Source of the DNA: Bacteroides faecis MAJ27 | GTDB taxonomy: Bacteria; Bacteroidota; Bacteroidia; Bacteroidales; Bacteroidaceae | DNA length: 34,731 nucleotides | Direction: 5' to 3' | Assembly (NCBI RefSeq): GCF_900106755.1 | Contig: NZ_FNNN01000038.1 | Location: forward strand, 1 to 34,731 | Shown here: positions 15,527 through 24,546 of the stretch, in pieces | How positions within the stretch are numbered: the first letter of the stretch is position 1 | How the letters are laid out: the number at the start of each line of letters is the position of its first letter | Program-made: the position numbers and the translations under genes | Notes under the pieces: model-generated | Told to the model about the DNA's origin: nothing | What the model saw: only the letters and a program-made list of their open reading frames with translations | The model's database searches: none

Positions 15527-15970
15527 TTAATCATCCGCTTTCAGGAATTTTCCTTTCTTATCAAATTTGAAAGAAACACCGGTACTTAGTTCCACCTCAT
15601 ACCCTTTCCGGTCGCGCTCCACTTTCGTCACAGGTTCTGTGAAGTTATGCTCCTTCAGATAGCTGGCAGCGAATGAAGGAACGACGCTTGCCGGAACAGC
15701 CTGTCCTTTCTTTGTGCTTACTTCCTCCCAGTTACCTTTACTATCAAAATCTATTTCCGTACCGTCCATCAATAACACTTCATATTTTGTAGACTCCATC
15801 ATATCTTTATCAATCTTGATATGAGCCACCTGAGGTTTGGTAAAATGACGGTTGATAAAGTTGCGTGCCGGAAGCGGCAGTTGATTCATGTCTTTTGTAA
15901 TCACATCGCCGGCAAATGAGAACTGTATAGCTACAATAGCCATCACAAGCAAAGATAAAATTTTCTTCAT
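15527..15970 (-). CDS. Secreted PepSY-like (DUF2874) protein
   Basis: A 147-residue protein with a type I signal peptide (MKKILSLLVMAIVAIQFSFA). Two repeats of the PepSY-like pattern follow: LPLPARNFINRHFTKPQVAHIKID with EVLLMDGTEIDFDSKGNWEEV, and VVPSFAASYLKEHNFTEPVTKVERD with YEVELSTGVSFKFDKKGKF. It is probably periplasmic. It is upstream of the lipoprotein gene of the same superfamily, suggesting a functional pair. No adjacent sensor kinase is present, and its role is unknown. Confidence 0.85.
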   Translation of the reverse strand: MKKILSLLVMAIVAIQFSFAGDVITKDMNQLPLPARNFINRHFTKPQVAHIKIDKDMMESTKYEVLLMDGTEIDFDSKGNWEEVSTKKGQAVPASVVPSFAASYLKEHNFTEPVTKVERDRKGYEVELSTGVSFKFDKKGKFLKADD

Positions 15971-16190
15971 AATCGTTATTCTTTATCGTTAATACTATAT
16001 CTAATAAGTTTTATACTGCAAATAACGATACAGATTTAGGAAAGATTTGGGAATAATCAAAGATCACATTCTTTTTTGTGTTCTTTAACTTTCAGCCCGG
16101 AATCTGCTCCACAAAAAAATCCGGATGCCCACATGGAAACATCCGGATTGCTCTCTTCACCTTAACTTATAACCTTAACTATTTACCTAT
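15971..16190. other. Intergenic region between PepSY-like and heparin lyase genes
   Basis: It holds the AT-rich leader of the PepSY-like gene and the terminator of the heparin lyase gene. No ORF or full consensus promoter was recognised. Confidence 0.5.
16113..16149 (-). terminator. Terminator of the heparin lyase gene
   Basis: A 10-bp perfect stem (AATCCGGATG at 16118-16127 with 16140-16149) is followed on the - strand by a T run (complement of the A run at 16113-16119). Confidence 0.8.
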
Positions 16191-17369
16191 TTATCTTTCT
16201 GAATATCCTGCCAGATTATAACATACGGGAACGGTACTATCACCTACACGGTAAATTCCGAACTTAAAGTAATAGCCATCTTCGTCGTTACGTCCAATCA
16301 AAATCTTCTCATTATCCACAATGTGTTTGCTCACTTTCATCCCCTTCTCCTGATAATCCATCTGTACATCCAGCATGCCCGGCTTCACAATCGTTTCAGC
16401 TTCTTTACCATATACCGTCCAGTCGATATGAACACGGAAAGTAATCCAGCAATCTTTCGGAAAATCGGCAAAAGGCAATTTATAGGCAATGGTTGATGCC
16501 TTATACTCAGAAGTTACAGGTTTCATAACGGGGGTCTTCCCCGGGTTTGCATTGCAACGGTCATCTTTGTCTGTCAGCCATTTACGGTCGGAGTTCGCTT
16601 TGATATAAAACATGCCTCCTGAAAATCCGAATGCCAATGGCGGATATCCTCCTTGTTCTACCAACCATCCGTTGGGCTTTCCTGCTTTATATACAGGATT
16701 TCCATTTTTATCTTTTACCGGATTACCCTGTTTATCCAGTTTGGCTACTTTTTCGTGTCCTGCATTCTTCTTGAAGAAAGTCGTTTTTTCCAATTCTACA
16801 AATTCATCAATAGTCAGTTTCTTCACTTCCCCCTGGGGAGTTTGAACCAAGGTACGGTCAGGCATTCCATGCCATTGGGCAAAGATGGTAGATACATTAC
16901 TGTCCAGAGAAGAAGGAATATAAACCGAAAACTCATAGTCACGGGAACTTCCTTGCGGACAAGCCCCCTTTCCGTGGTGATAAACTGTTTTTGTAATCTG
17001 CGCTTTCTGATAAACATCAGCCGGCAATCCCTTGAAATCGTCAGAAGTTGCATAGCAGTATGAAAATTCGGCACGTCCCTTCGTTTCGCCTTTCGCATAC
17101 CCTTCCAGTGTGTTGTCTTCGGTCTTCAACTCAAAACGGTAGGAAGGTTTTCCATCAAACAAGTGAGTATAATCACGTTGAATGGCATGAGGTTTATTCG
17201 TTCCGACAGCTACCCAACAACCATCAATAATCTGATTGGCACGTGCAGAATCAGCCTGTACGTTGACCCGTTCGGTGAGTGGCACCAGTGTTTGCGTATT
17301 TTTAGTTTGAGCAGTCAACATTACGCAGCCTGCCGCCATCATATAAATAACCAAAATGTTTTTCTTCAT
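16191..17369 (-). CDS. Heparin lyase I (PL13)
   Basis: A 392-residue secreted polysaccharide lyase that cleaves heparin and highly sulfated heparan sulfate by beta-elimination. The sequence is close to what I recall for B. thetaiotaomicron BT4675. A signal peptide covers about 1-20. His167 in FAQWHGMPD and Tyr373 in KFGIYRVGD correspond, after a 16-residue offset, to the His151 and Tyr357 described as catalytic in the B. thetaiotaomicron enzyme. A Lys-rich loop at about 200-230 (KLDKQGNPVKDKNGNPVYKAG) fits polyanion binding. The signal peptide lacks a clear lipobox, so a periplasmic location is likely. It stands alone here, separate from any heparin SusC/D locus in the window. Confidence 0.93.
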   Translation of the reverse strand: MKKNILVIYMMAAGCVMLTAQTKNTQTLVPLTERVNVQADSARANQIIDGCWVAVGTNKPHAIQRDYTHLFDGKPSYRFELKTEDNTLEGYAKGETKGRAEFSYCYATSDDFKGLPADVYQKAQITKTVYHHGKGACPQGSSRDYEFSVYIPSSLDSNVSTIFAQWHGMPDRTLVQTPQGEVKKLTIDEFVELEKTTFFKKNAGHEKVAKLDKQGNPVKDKNGNPVYKAGKPNGWLVEQGGYPPLAFGFSGGMFYIKANSDRKWLTDKDDRCNANPGKTPVMKPVTSEYKASTIAYKLPFADFPKDCWITFRVHIDWTVYGKEAETIVKPGMLDVQMDYQEKGMKVSKHIVDNEKILIGRNDEDGYYFKFGIYRVGDSTVPVCYNLAGYSER

Positions 17370-17398
17370 TCTATCCGGTATTAAGTTTATCGACGGTG

Positions 17399-17436
17399 CA
17401 AAAATACAAAAGGCAACCCTTACGGCTGCCTTTCGT
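17399..17436 (-). promoter_or_regulatory. Heparin lyase -7 box next to the upstream gene's terminator
   Basis: On the - strand TATTTTTG (17399-17406) matches TAnnTTTG, 30 bases before the lyase ATG. Immediately upstream a hairpin (AAAGGCAGCC pairing with GGTTGCCTTT, about 17409-17433) runs into T-rich sequence. It probably terminates the preceding lipoprotein gene, so the terminator sits right at the promoter. Confidence 0.55.
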
Positions 17437-17504
17437 TTGTCTCAAATGCTTTCACATTTGTGCAATTCTTCTGTCAGAAATGTCTTATACTCCTATCTAC
17501 AGGC

Positions 17505-18056
17505 TTAATCAGCCGTTTCTTCCGGATAATCCTCTTCAAGCATATCCACTTTCTTGATGCTCATTTTTCCATCGGCTGAAACTGTAATGGAGAGCGGGAC
17601 ATACAAGTCTGTCTGCGGATAGCAGACACTGGCCGCGTAAACGATTCCTTCCGGCGTGGTCTTATCATATACAATTCCTTCGAGTACGGACTTTGAAAGG
17701 AAGTTCGCATCGACTACGGATGAAAAATCATTCTTAGTAAATGTTTTATTAAGTACGTTCTCGCCTCCACGGGTGATACGCAACACTATCTTATTGTCTA
17801 CATAGGTATCCCCCATTTCATTGGAGACGTGAGGCAGACTCTCGTCGGGAGTACGCGAAACCAGCGAGTGATAATCTTTCCCCTTAAATTTAATATCAGT
17901 TTCAGCTTTCGAACTTTGCATACGCTGCAATCCATGAGCGTCTACACTGTCTTGCGTTGCCAACACTGATTCTTTATTTGAACTTCCGTTCTTACCGCCA
18001 CAGGCAACTACTGTCAGAGCCAATGGTAACAAAAGCAGATAAATTAGCTTTTTCAT
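17505..18056 (-). CDS. Small lipoprotein, DUF4738-like
   Basis: A 183-residue lipoprotein with a clear signal and lipobox (LTVVAC, Cys19), then a Gly/Ser/Lys linker and a beta-rich domain (DTYVDNKIVLRITRGGENVLNKTFTKNDFSSVV, then TDLYVPLSITVSADGKMSIKKV). It resembles the DUF4738 family; function unknown. It is divergent from the hybrid regulator gene and upstream of heparin lyase on the same strand. A near-consensus TTCCTTTG box on its strand near 18090 may be its promoter. Confidence 0.7.
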   Translation of the reverse strand: MKKLIYLLLLPLALTVVACGGKNGSSNKESVLATQDSVDAHGLQRMQSSKAETDIKFKGKDYHSLVSRTPDESLPHVSNEMGDTYVDNKIVLRITRGGENVLNKTFTKNDFSSVVDANFLSKSVLEGIVYDKTTPEGIVYAASVCYPQTDLYVPLSITVSADGKMSIKKVDMLEEDYPEETAD

Positions 18057-18136
18057 TCCGAACTATTCTGTTTAATAAATATAGAGCAAAGGAACAAAAA
18101 GACGGGGAGATTTACAAGTGTAACCGACATTTTTCC

Positions 18137-18144
18137 TACATTTG
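18137..18144 (+). promoter_or_regulatory. -7 box of the hybrid regulator gene
   Basis: TACATTTG matches TAnnTTTG, 63 bases before the chosen start codon. No TTTG was found at the usual -33 spacing, consistent with a weak, constitutive promoter. Confidence 0.5.
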
Positions 18145-18206
18145 CAATCAAGAGTGCTAATATTAACACAACAATTAGAGATTTAATGCCTTGCAAACCT
18201 GACATC

Positions 18207-21200
18207 ATGTATCAACGAATCATAGTCATTCTTTTTCTCCTTTGTGCATGTTGCATTCAAAGCAGCACCGCCTATGGACAAAAAGTAAATTACCAGCAAT
18301 TCGACAATATTTATCTCGGTGCTGAAGCATCAGTGGTCAGTTGTTTCCTTCAAGACAGCGAAGGACTGATATGGATAGGTTCCAACAAGGGATTATTCAG
18401 TTATGACGGTTATTCCACACAGCAGCATTTCACTTACGGAGAAATCAATAACACCCGTATCTATTGCGGTGTCATTATAGATAACACCTATTTATATATG
18501 GGTACGGACAACGGAATCCTAATCTACAATTACCGGACTGACCGCTACGAACAACCGGCAACAGACTTTCCGACAGATGTACGCACAATGGCACTTCAAG
18601 GAGACACCCTGTGGATAGGCGCATTAAATGGCTTATACACCTATCAGCTGCAAAACCGGAAGCTAAGTCCTCTCGACACAAAGCGCAACGGACTACCCCA
18701 TAATACCATCTACTCCATTATCCGCACCGGAGACAATCAGATTTATGTGGGAACCTACAACGGGCTGTGCCGCTATATTGCCTCAAACGGGAAATTCGAA
18801 AAGATTCCCCTTCCCGTCAATAGCAGCCAAAGCAACCTGTTCGTCAATTCCTTGCTGGAAGATACGGGCCGCCAATGTATCTGGATAGGTACGGAAGGTT
18901 ACCTTTTCCAGTATTTTCCATCAACCGGACAGATGAAGCAGACAGAAGCCTTCCATAACAACTCGATCAAATCACTGGCTCTGGATGGAAATGGAGATCT
19001 GCTGGCAGGTACGGACAACGGCCTGTACGTCTATCACAATGATGTCACTCCTCTACAGCACATCATTCACGATTCCCGCAATATCCAGTCGTTGACGAAT
19101 AACATCATCTGGAATATCTTTGCCGATCAGGAACATAACATCTGGCTGGGTACCGACTACGGCATTTCCCTTTCACGCTACAACAGCGCCCTGCAATTTA
19201 TTCCGATCTCACAAATTACAGGTACGGGAGACGGAAATCAGTTCTACTCCCTGTTCCGCGACTCAAAAGGTTTCTACTGGTTTGGAGGTACCAACGGATT
19301 AATCCGCTTCACCGATCCTGCCGGAGACAAGCATAACGCTATCTGGTACAGAATGGGTGACAAGACTTATCCGTTATCACACAACCGTATCCGGCATATT
19401 TATGAAGATAAGGAACAGCAGCTATGGATAGCTACCGACGGAAGCATCAACCGTTACGATTATGCAACCCGCCAATTCGTGCACTATAACATTGTAGACA
19501 GTACAGGAACATATAACACCAACTGGACTTATTATATGTTCGAAGACAATGCCGGACATCTGTGGATTTCAACCTGTCTGGGAGGAATCTTTGTAGTAGA
19601 CAAGCACAGGCTGATGCAGTCTGCCTCCGGACAATATGTAGCCGAACAGAATTACTCCGTCCACAACGGACTGTCCGGCATGTTTATCAACCAGATTATT
19701 CCCGATAATGAAGGCAATGTATGGGTGTTGCTCTACAATAATAAAGGGATAGACAAAATTAATCCCCGCACACGGGAAGTGACGAAATTATTTGCTGACG
19801 AATTAAACGGAGAGAAAAGCCCCAACTACCTGTTATGTGATGAGGACGGCATGCTCTGGGTAGGGTTCCATGGCGGTGTCATGCGTATCAATCCCAAAGA
19901 CGAGAGCCAGCAAAGTATCTCTTTCGGAAGTTTCAGCAACAACGAGATTCTGTCCATGACTTCCGTAAAGAATCACATCTGGGTGTCCACTACCAACGGA
20001 CTTTGGATAATCGACCGGAAAACAATGGATGCCCGGCTGCAGAATATGACAGACAAGCGCTTCACAAGCCTGCTATTCGATCCGAAAGAGAATTGCATTT
20101 ATCTGGGAGGAGCTGACGGCTTCGGTATCTCACACCCCGATATACAAACCATACACCAATCGGAACGCCCGATCCTGTTGACTGCCTTATACATTAACAA
20201 TCAACTGGTATCACCACGCACCAGAGAGGACGTGCCCAATATCCGATATACCAACTCGATCGAATTAAAATATAATCAGAATAACCTGTCATTCGAATTA
20301 TCCGATCTTCCTTATTCACTGGATGAGAAAAACAAGTTCGTTTATCGTCTGGAAGGAATGGACAAAGAATGGAACTTCCTGAAATCCAATATCAACCGCA
20401 TTACATACAGTAATCTGAGCTACGGAAATTATCAGCTTATTATCAGCAAACTGGGAAAAGACGGTCAGCCGTCCGACCAGCCTTATATTCTGAATATCCG
20501 GATTCTTCCGCCGTGGTACTATACAATATGGGCAAAAGCCATCTATGTTTTACTGCTGCTTAGCCTGATTGCATGGACAATCAACTTCTTCCGGGTAAAA
20601 AACCGCCTGAAAGCAGAACGCAGGGAAAAAGAGAAGATTCTGGAGCAGTCCCGCCAGAAAATGGCCTTCTTCACCAACCTGTCCAATGAATTAAAGACGC
20701 CTCTCAGCAGGATTATTGCTCCCATCAGCCAATTACTTCCGGCTACAGAGGAAGCGCATGAGAAGCAAACACTGGAAGAGGTTCAGCGCAACGCCATGAA
20801 AATAAACTCGCTGATTCATCAGGTACTCAACTTCAACCGGATTGAAGACAATAAAGATTCATTGCTTATCCTGTCGCGCATCGAACTGGTATCGTTCAGC
20901 CGCAGTCTATTCTCTGTATATGAAGAAGACAAACGGTTCACTTTCCATTTCGAAGCAAACAAAGCAAAGATTTATGCCGATATGGATGCGATCAAACTAG
21001 GAGTGATACTGGATAATCTATTGTCGAATGCCGTCAAGTTTACCTCCGAGGGTGGAAATATCCGTTTATCCCTTTTCTATCGGCAAGAAAGCGGTCTGCT
21101 GGAAATTTGCGTATCCGACACAGGAGCAGGTATCCCGCAACAGGATATTCCTTATATCTTCCAACGTTTCTTCCAGTCACCTCATAGCGGCAGCAAAGAA

Positions 21201-21734
21201 GGTACCGGTATCGGGCTTTACCTGGTAAAGACTTACACAGAACTGCATGGTGGCTCTATCAACGGAGTCACTTCCGAAAAAGGAAAGGGAACTTCCATCG
21301 GACTGAGTATTCCGGTCGCCGCAGTAGAAGAGGATGAAATACCGGCCGCACAGTCTAAAAAGCAGTTAGAGTCTCTTCCCGTACTTAAACCGATCGAAGC
21401 CGAGTCACAGGATGAGAAATTCCTTTCGAACATCATCCGTCTGATCGAAGATCACCTCTCCGATGCAGACCTGAACGTAAATGCACTTTGCGAACTGTCG
21501 GGAATCAGCAACAAGCAGATTTACCGGAAGATCAAACAACTGACCGGAATGTCTCCGGTGGAATATATCAAATCTATCCGAATGAAGAAGGCTGCCATGT
21601 TACTGCAACAAAAGAAATTCACCGTTGCCGAAGTGATGTATATGGTAGGCTTTTCCAATCACTCTTATTTCTCCAAATGTTTTCAGGCTGAGTTCGGAAA
21701 AACGCCGCGCCAATACCTGAATGATGAGTTGTAG
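18207..21734 (+). CDS. Hybrid two-component-type regulator (HTCS) lacking His and receiver
   Basis: A 1175-residue inner-membrane sensor/regulator, presumably controlling the downstream galactan genes. After the signal segment (MYQRIIVILFLLCACCIQSS) come about 14 two-bladed-propeller motifs of the WIGTxxGLxxY type, a Y_Y_Y domain (about 670-765) and a membrane helix (about 768-795). The HisKA-like helix carries LSNELKTPL, with Asn827 where the phospho-accepting His normally sits. The HATPase domain has DNLLSNAVKF, DTGAGI and GTGIGL. A linker of about 45 residues leads straight to an AraC-type DNA-binding domain (about 1087-1175). There is no receiver domain, which explains the short length. 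The start at 18207 is preferred because the signal segment follows it; an in-frame ATG at 18186 adds seven residues. Confidence 0.93.
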   Translation: MYQRIIVILFLLCACCIQSSTAYGQKVNYQQFDNIYLGAEASVVSCFLQDSEGLIWIGSNKGLFSYDGYSTQQHFTYGEINNTRIYCGVIIDNTYLYMGTDNGILIYNYRTDRYEQPATDFPTDVRTMALQGDTLWIGALNGLYTYQLQNRKLSPLDTKRNGLPHNTIYSIIRTGDNQIYVGTYNGLCRYIASNGKFEKIPLPVNSSQSNLFVNSLLEDTGRQCIWIGTEGYLFQYFPSTGQMKQTEAFHNNSIKSLALDGNGDLLAGTDNGLYVYHNDVTPLQHIIHDSRNIQSLTNNIIWNIFADQEHNIWLGTDYGISLSRYNSALQFIPISQITGTGDGNQFYSLFRDSKGFYWFGGTNGLIRFTDPAGDKHNAIWYRMGDKTYPLSHNRIRHIYEDKEQQLWIATDGSINRYDYATRQFVHYNIVDSTGTYNTNWTYYMFEDNAGHLWISTCLGGIFVVDKHRLMQSASGQYVAEQNYSVHNGLSGMFINQIIPDNEGNVWVLLYNNKGIDKINPRTREVTKLFADELNGEKSPNYLLCDEDGMLWVGFHGGVMRINPKDESQQSISFGSFSNNEILSMTSVKNHIWVSTTNGLWIIDRKTMDARLQNMTDKRFTSLLFDPKENCIYLGGADGFGISHPDIQTIHQSERPILLTALYINNQLVSPRTREDVPNIRYTNSIELKYNQNNLSFELSDLPYSLDEKNKFVYRLEGMDKEWNFLKSNINRITYSNLSYGNYQLIISKLGKDGQPSDQPYILNIRILPPWYYTIWAKAIYVLLLLSLIAWTINFFRVKNRLKAERREKEKILEQSRQKMAFFTNLSNELKTPLSRIIAPISQLLPATEEAHEKQTLEEVQRNAMKINSLIHQVLNFNRIEDNKDSLLILSRIELVSFSRSLFSVYEEDKRFTFHFEANKAKIYADMDAIKLGVILDNLLSNAVKFTSEGGNIRLSLFYRQESGLLEICVSDTGAGIPQQDIPYIFQRFFQSPHSGSKEGTGIGLYLVKTYTELHGGSINGVTSEKGKGTSIGLSIPVAAVEEDEIPAAQSKKQLESLPVLKPIEAESQDEKFLSNIIRLIEDHLSDADLNVNALCELSGISNKQIYRKIKQLTGMSPVEYIKSIRMKKAAMLLQQKKFTVAEVMYMVGFSNHSYFSKCFQAEFGKTPRQYLNDEL

Positions 21735-21754
21735 GGGCATTTCAGGGCATTTCG
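21735..21754 (+). promoter_or_regulatory. 10-bp direct repeat upstream of the galactan operon
   Basis: Two copies of GGGCATTTC with 10-base period (21735-21743 and 21745-21753) start one base after the regulator stop codon and lie about 35 bases upstream of the -33 element. Spacing of one helical turn and position suit binding of the AraC-type domain of the regulator. This is inferred. Confidence 0.4.
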
Positions 21755-21787
21755 TCCTATTTTTATCCTTATATGTCCAATCTGTGC

Positions 21788-21818
21788 TTTTATTAAAATG
21801 ACAGATAATCTATCTTTG
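21788..21818 (+). promoter_or_regulatory. Promoter of the galactan operon
   Basis: TTTT (21788-21791) followed after 19 bases by TATCTTTG (21811-21818) is a near-consensus Bacteroides promoter, 31 bases before the first structural gene. The imperfect -33 fits an activator-dependent promoter. Confidence 0.65.
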
Positions 21819-21849
21819 CCGCTATCAACAAACCAGTAAATTTGATAGC

Positions 21850-24492
21850 ATGAAAAGACAGTTTATTCTTACCTGCATTTGCCTGTTATTCACCTTTGTC
21901 GGCACACAAGGGAAAACGACTTCCATACCTACTATATATATAGATGGAAACGGAGTGATGCGTTGGAGCGACACTCATCGGGAAGCTTCCTTCTTCGGTG
22001 CAAATTATACTACCCCTTTCGCTCATGCTTACCGTGCTCTCGGATACTTGGGAGTAGACCGTAAGGCAGCTATAGATAAAGATGTGTACCATCTTTCCCG
22101 ACTGGGATTCAATGCCTATCGTATTCACTTATGGGATGTGGAACTGACAGACGGAGAAGGAAATCTTTCAGAAAACGATCATCTGGACCTGATGGACTAC
22201 CTGATTGCCAAACTGAAAGAACGGAATATCCATATCGTGATTACCGCACAAACAAACTTCGGGAACGGATATCCCGAACGGAACGAGCCGACAGGCGGCT
22301 TTTCTTATAAGTACGACAAATGCAGCATGCACTCCGAACCGGAAGCTATTGCCGCACAAGAAAGATATCTCTATAGTTTGGTGAGACACACCAATCCCTA
22401 CACCGGACTGGCTTACAAGGACGACCCGTCTATTGTAGGATTTGAAATAAATAACGAACCTTGCCATTCCGGCACAAAGGAAGAAGTAAAAGCCTACATC
22501 AACCGAATGCTGAAAGCCATACGCAAAGCCGGCAACCGGAAGCCTGTATTCTACAATGTAAGCCATAACGAATGGACAGTAGAGGCATACTATGACACCG
22601 ATATCAAAGGAACGACTTACCAATGGTATCCCATCGGTCTAGTATCCGGACAAACACAACAAGGGAACTTCCTTCCCTATGTAGACCGCTACGATATTTC
22701 ATTTGCCGATAAAGTAAAAGGCTTCGATAAGAAAGCCCGAATGATTTACGAATTTGATCCGGCGGATATCATGTACTCTTATATGTATCCGGCTATGGTC
22801 CGCACTTTCCGCACAGCCGGCTTTCAATGGATTACCCAGTTCGCGTATGACCCAATGGACATTGCCTACGCGAATACCGAATATCAGACACATTTTCTGA
22901 ATCTCGCCTATACCCCGCACAAGGCAATCAGCATGAAAATAGCTTCCGAGGCAGCACAAAGCCTGAAGAGAGGCGCATCTTACGGAAGTTATCCACAAGA
23001 TACGTTGTTCGGTGAAGGTTTCCGGGTAAGCTATACAGAAGACCTCAGCGAACTGAACAACGGAAACAAATTCTATTACTCCAATACCACCCGTACGCAA
23101 CCCAAAGATGCCTCACAACTGGTATCCATCGCAGGGTGTGGAAGTTCTCCTGTTGTGCGCTACGAAGGTACAGGCGCTTATTTCATAGACCGTCTGGAAG
23201 ACGGAGTATGGAGACTGGAAGTGATGCCTGATGCAATCATCGTCAATGATCCGTTCGCCAAACCTTCGCTGGAGAAAGAAGTAGTGACCATCGCTTACGG
23301 TGCCTGGGACATGGCCTTGCAACTTCCGAACCTGGGAAATGCATTCACCCTTTCCGCCATTCAATCGCCGGCCAATTCAACACTTGCTTCCTCCGCCCAC
23401 AGAGAGAACAGCAGAAAAGAGGAAGTGAAAGACGGAGTGATTCACTCCCTCCGTCCGGGCGTTTACCTGCTGCAACGCAAGCATTGTGTGCCGAAGCAAA
23501 ACTGGACAGCCGATTCGCAATGGAATACGATCAGACTGGGCGAATACGCGGCTCCCGCACCACGGGCAACGAGTTACCGGGTTATGCATACACCTGCCAC
23601 CACTGTGGAAGCCAACAAACCATTGAAGATCACAGCACAGATAACAGGTCCGGAATTTCCCGACTCCGTCATCATTTACACCGACAAGATCTCTTTCTGG
23701 AACGACCACAATCCGTCCGTCAAGATGCAGCGCACAAACGGCTATACATATCAGGCAACGATACCCGCCGAAGAGATAAAAGAAGGTTATTTCAGGTATA
23801 ACATCATCGTCTGCCGGGGCGACAGTACCCGTACTTATCCTGCAGGGAGTTCCGCTACAGGAAGTTCTTCCGGTACAAACGGAAATCCGCTGGACTGGGA
23901 CTACACCCTCAGCCAATACTGGACTACCCGTGTAGTCGCCCCAGGTAGTGCGATACAGTTACTGACTGTAACAGATACCCATAGCCGGATAGAAGCCTAT
24001 ACACTCCCCGAATGGAACGAGCTTCACCGGAGTTTAACCGATTCATCTCCGACAGAAAAACCATTGCTCCGGTTCACCTTTACATCGAAAGGAGAGAATC
24101 CGCAATACTTCCTTCGCACATTTGTCAAAGATAAGATAGACGGAAGAAAAGGCAAAATAAAAGATTGTACCGTCCTCTGTATCCGGGTTAACCGGGCGAA
24201 GGCTCTTCCGGAAGGAATCAGTGCCGGTTTCGTTACATCGGACGGATACACGTACAAAAGCCCTTGTCCTTCTCCCTCACCGGAAGGAATCATACGAATC
24301 CCTTTGAACCGGTTGCGTCAGACAGACACGGCATTGCTTCCGGTAGCTTATCCCGTCTTCCTGAAACAGTACTTCCAGCCGGAAACGGAAATACCCTTCC
24401 AGGCGGAGAAAATAGAAAAGCTGGAAATATCAATGCCGGGCAATGCCAGACCGGTAACAGAGATCGAGCTTGGAGAGATCTGGCTGGAATGA
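21850..24492 (+). CDS. Clan GH-A glycoside hydrolase, GH147-like (beta-galactosidase)
   Basis: An 880-residue secreted enzyme. A signal peptide (about 1-21) is followed by a catalytic (beta/alpha)8 barrel from about 26 to 390. The clan A pattern is visible: Glu203 in GFEINNEP is the likely acid/base and Glu301 in RMIYEFDP the likely nucleophile. The C-terminal half (about 400-880) is beta-rich, with probable Ig-like and carbohydrate-binding-type domains. GH147 was founded on a B. ovatus beta-1,4-galactosidase, and from memory its gene also lies next to susC in a galactan locus. The synteny and size suggest this is a GH147 member, but the family assignment is inferred. It would trim galacto-oligosaccharides in the periplasm. 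It is the first gene of the operon. Confidence 0.7.
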   Translation: MKRQFILTCICLLFTFVGTQGKTTSIPTIYIDGNGVMRWSDTHREASFFGANYTTPFAHAYRALGYLGVDRKAAIDKDVYHLSRLGFNAYRIHLWDVELTDGEGNLSENDHLDLMDYLIAKLKERNIHIVITAQTNFGNGYPERNEPTGGFSYKYDKCSMHSEPEAIAAQERYLYSLVRHTNPYTGLAYKDDPSIVGFEINNEPCHSGTKEEVKAYINRMLKAIRKAGNRKPVFYNVSHNEWTVEAYYDTDIKGTTYQWYPIGLVSGQTQQGNFLPYVDRYDISFADKVKGFDKKARMIYEFDPADIMYSYMYPAMVRTFRTAGFQWITQFAYDPMDIAYANTEYQTHFLNLAYTPHKAISMKIASEAAQSLKRGASYGSYPQDTLFGEGFRVSYTEDLSELNNGNKFYYSNTTRTQPKDASQLVSIAGCGSSPVVRYEGTGAYFIDRLEDGVWRLEVMPDAIIVNDPFAKPSLEKEVVTIAYGAWDMALQLPNLGNAFTLSAIQSPANSTLASSAHRENSRKEEVKDGVIHSLRPGVYLLQRKHCVPKQNWTADSQWNTIRLGEYAAPAPRATSYRVMHTPATTVEANKPLKITAQITGPEFPDSVIIYTDKISFWNDHNPSVKMQRTNGYTYQATIPAEEIKEGYFRYNIIVCRGDSTRTYPAGSSATGSSSGTNGNPLDWDYTLSQYWTTRVVAPGSAIQLLTVTDTHSRIEAYTLPEWNELHRSLTDSSPTEKPLLRFTFTSKGENPQYFLRTFVKDKIDGRKGKIKDCTVLCIRVNRAKALPEGISAGFVTSDGYTYKSPCPSPSPEGIIRIPLNRLRQTDTALLPVAYPVFLKQYFQPETEIPFQAEKIEKLEISMPGNARPVTEIELGEIWLE

Positions 24493-24546
24493 TACTATTA
24501 ACCGATATTTCAATAAAATAAATCTATTATCAATTACACAATAATT

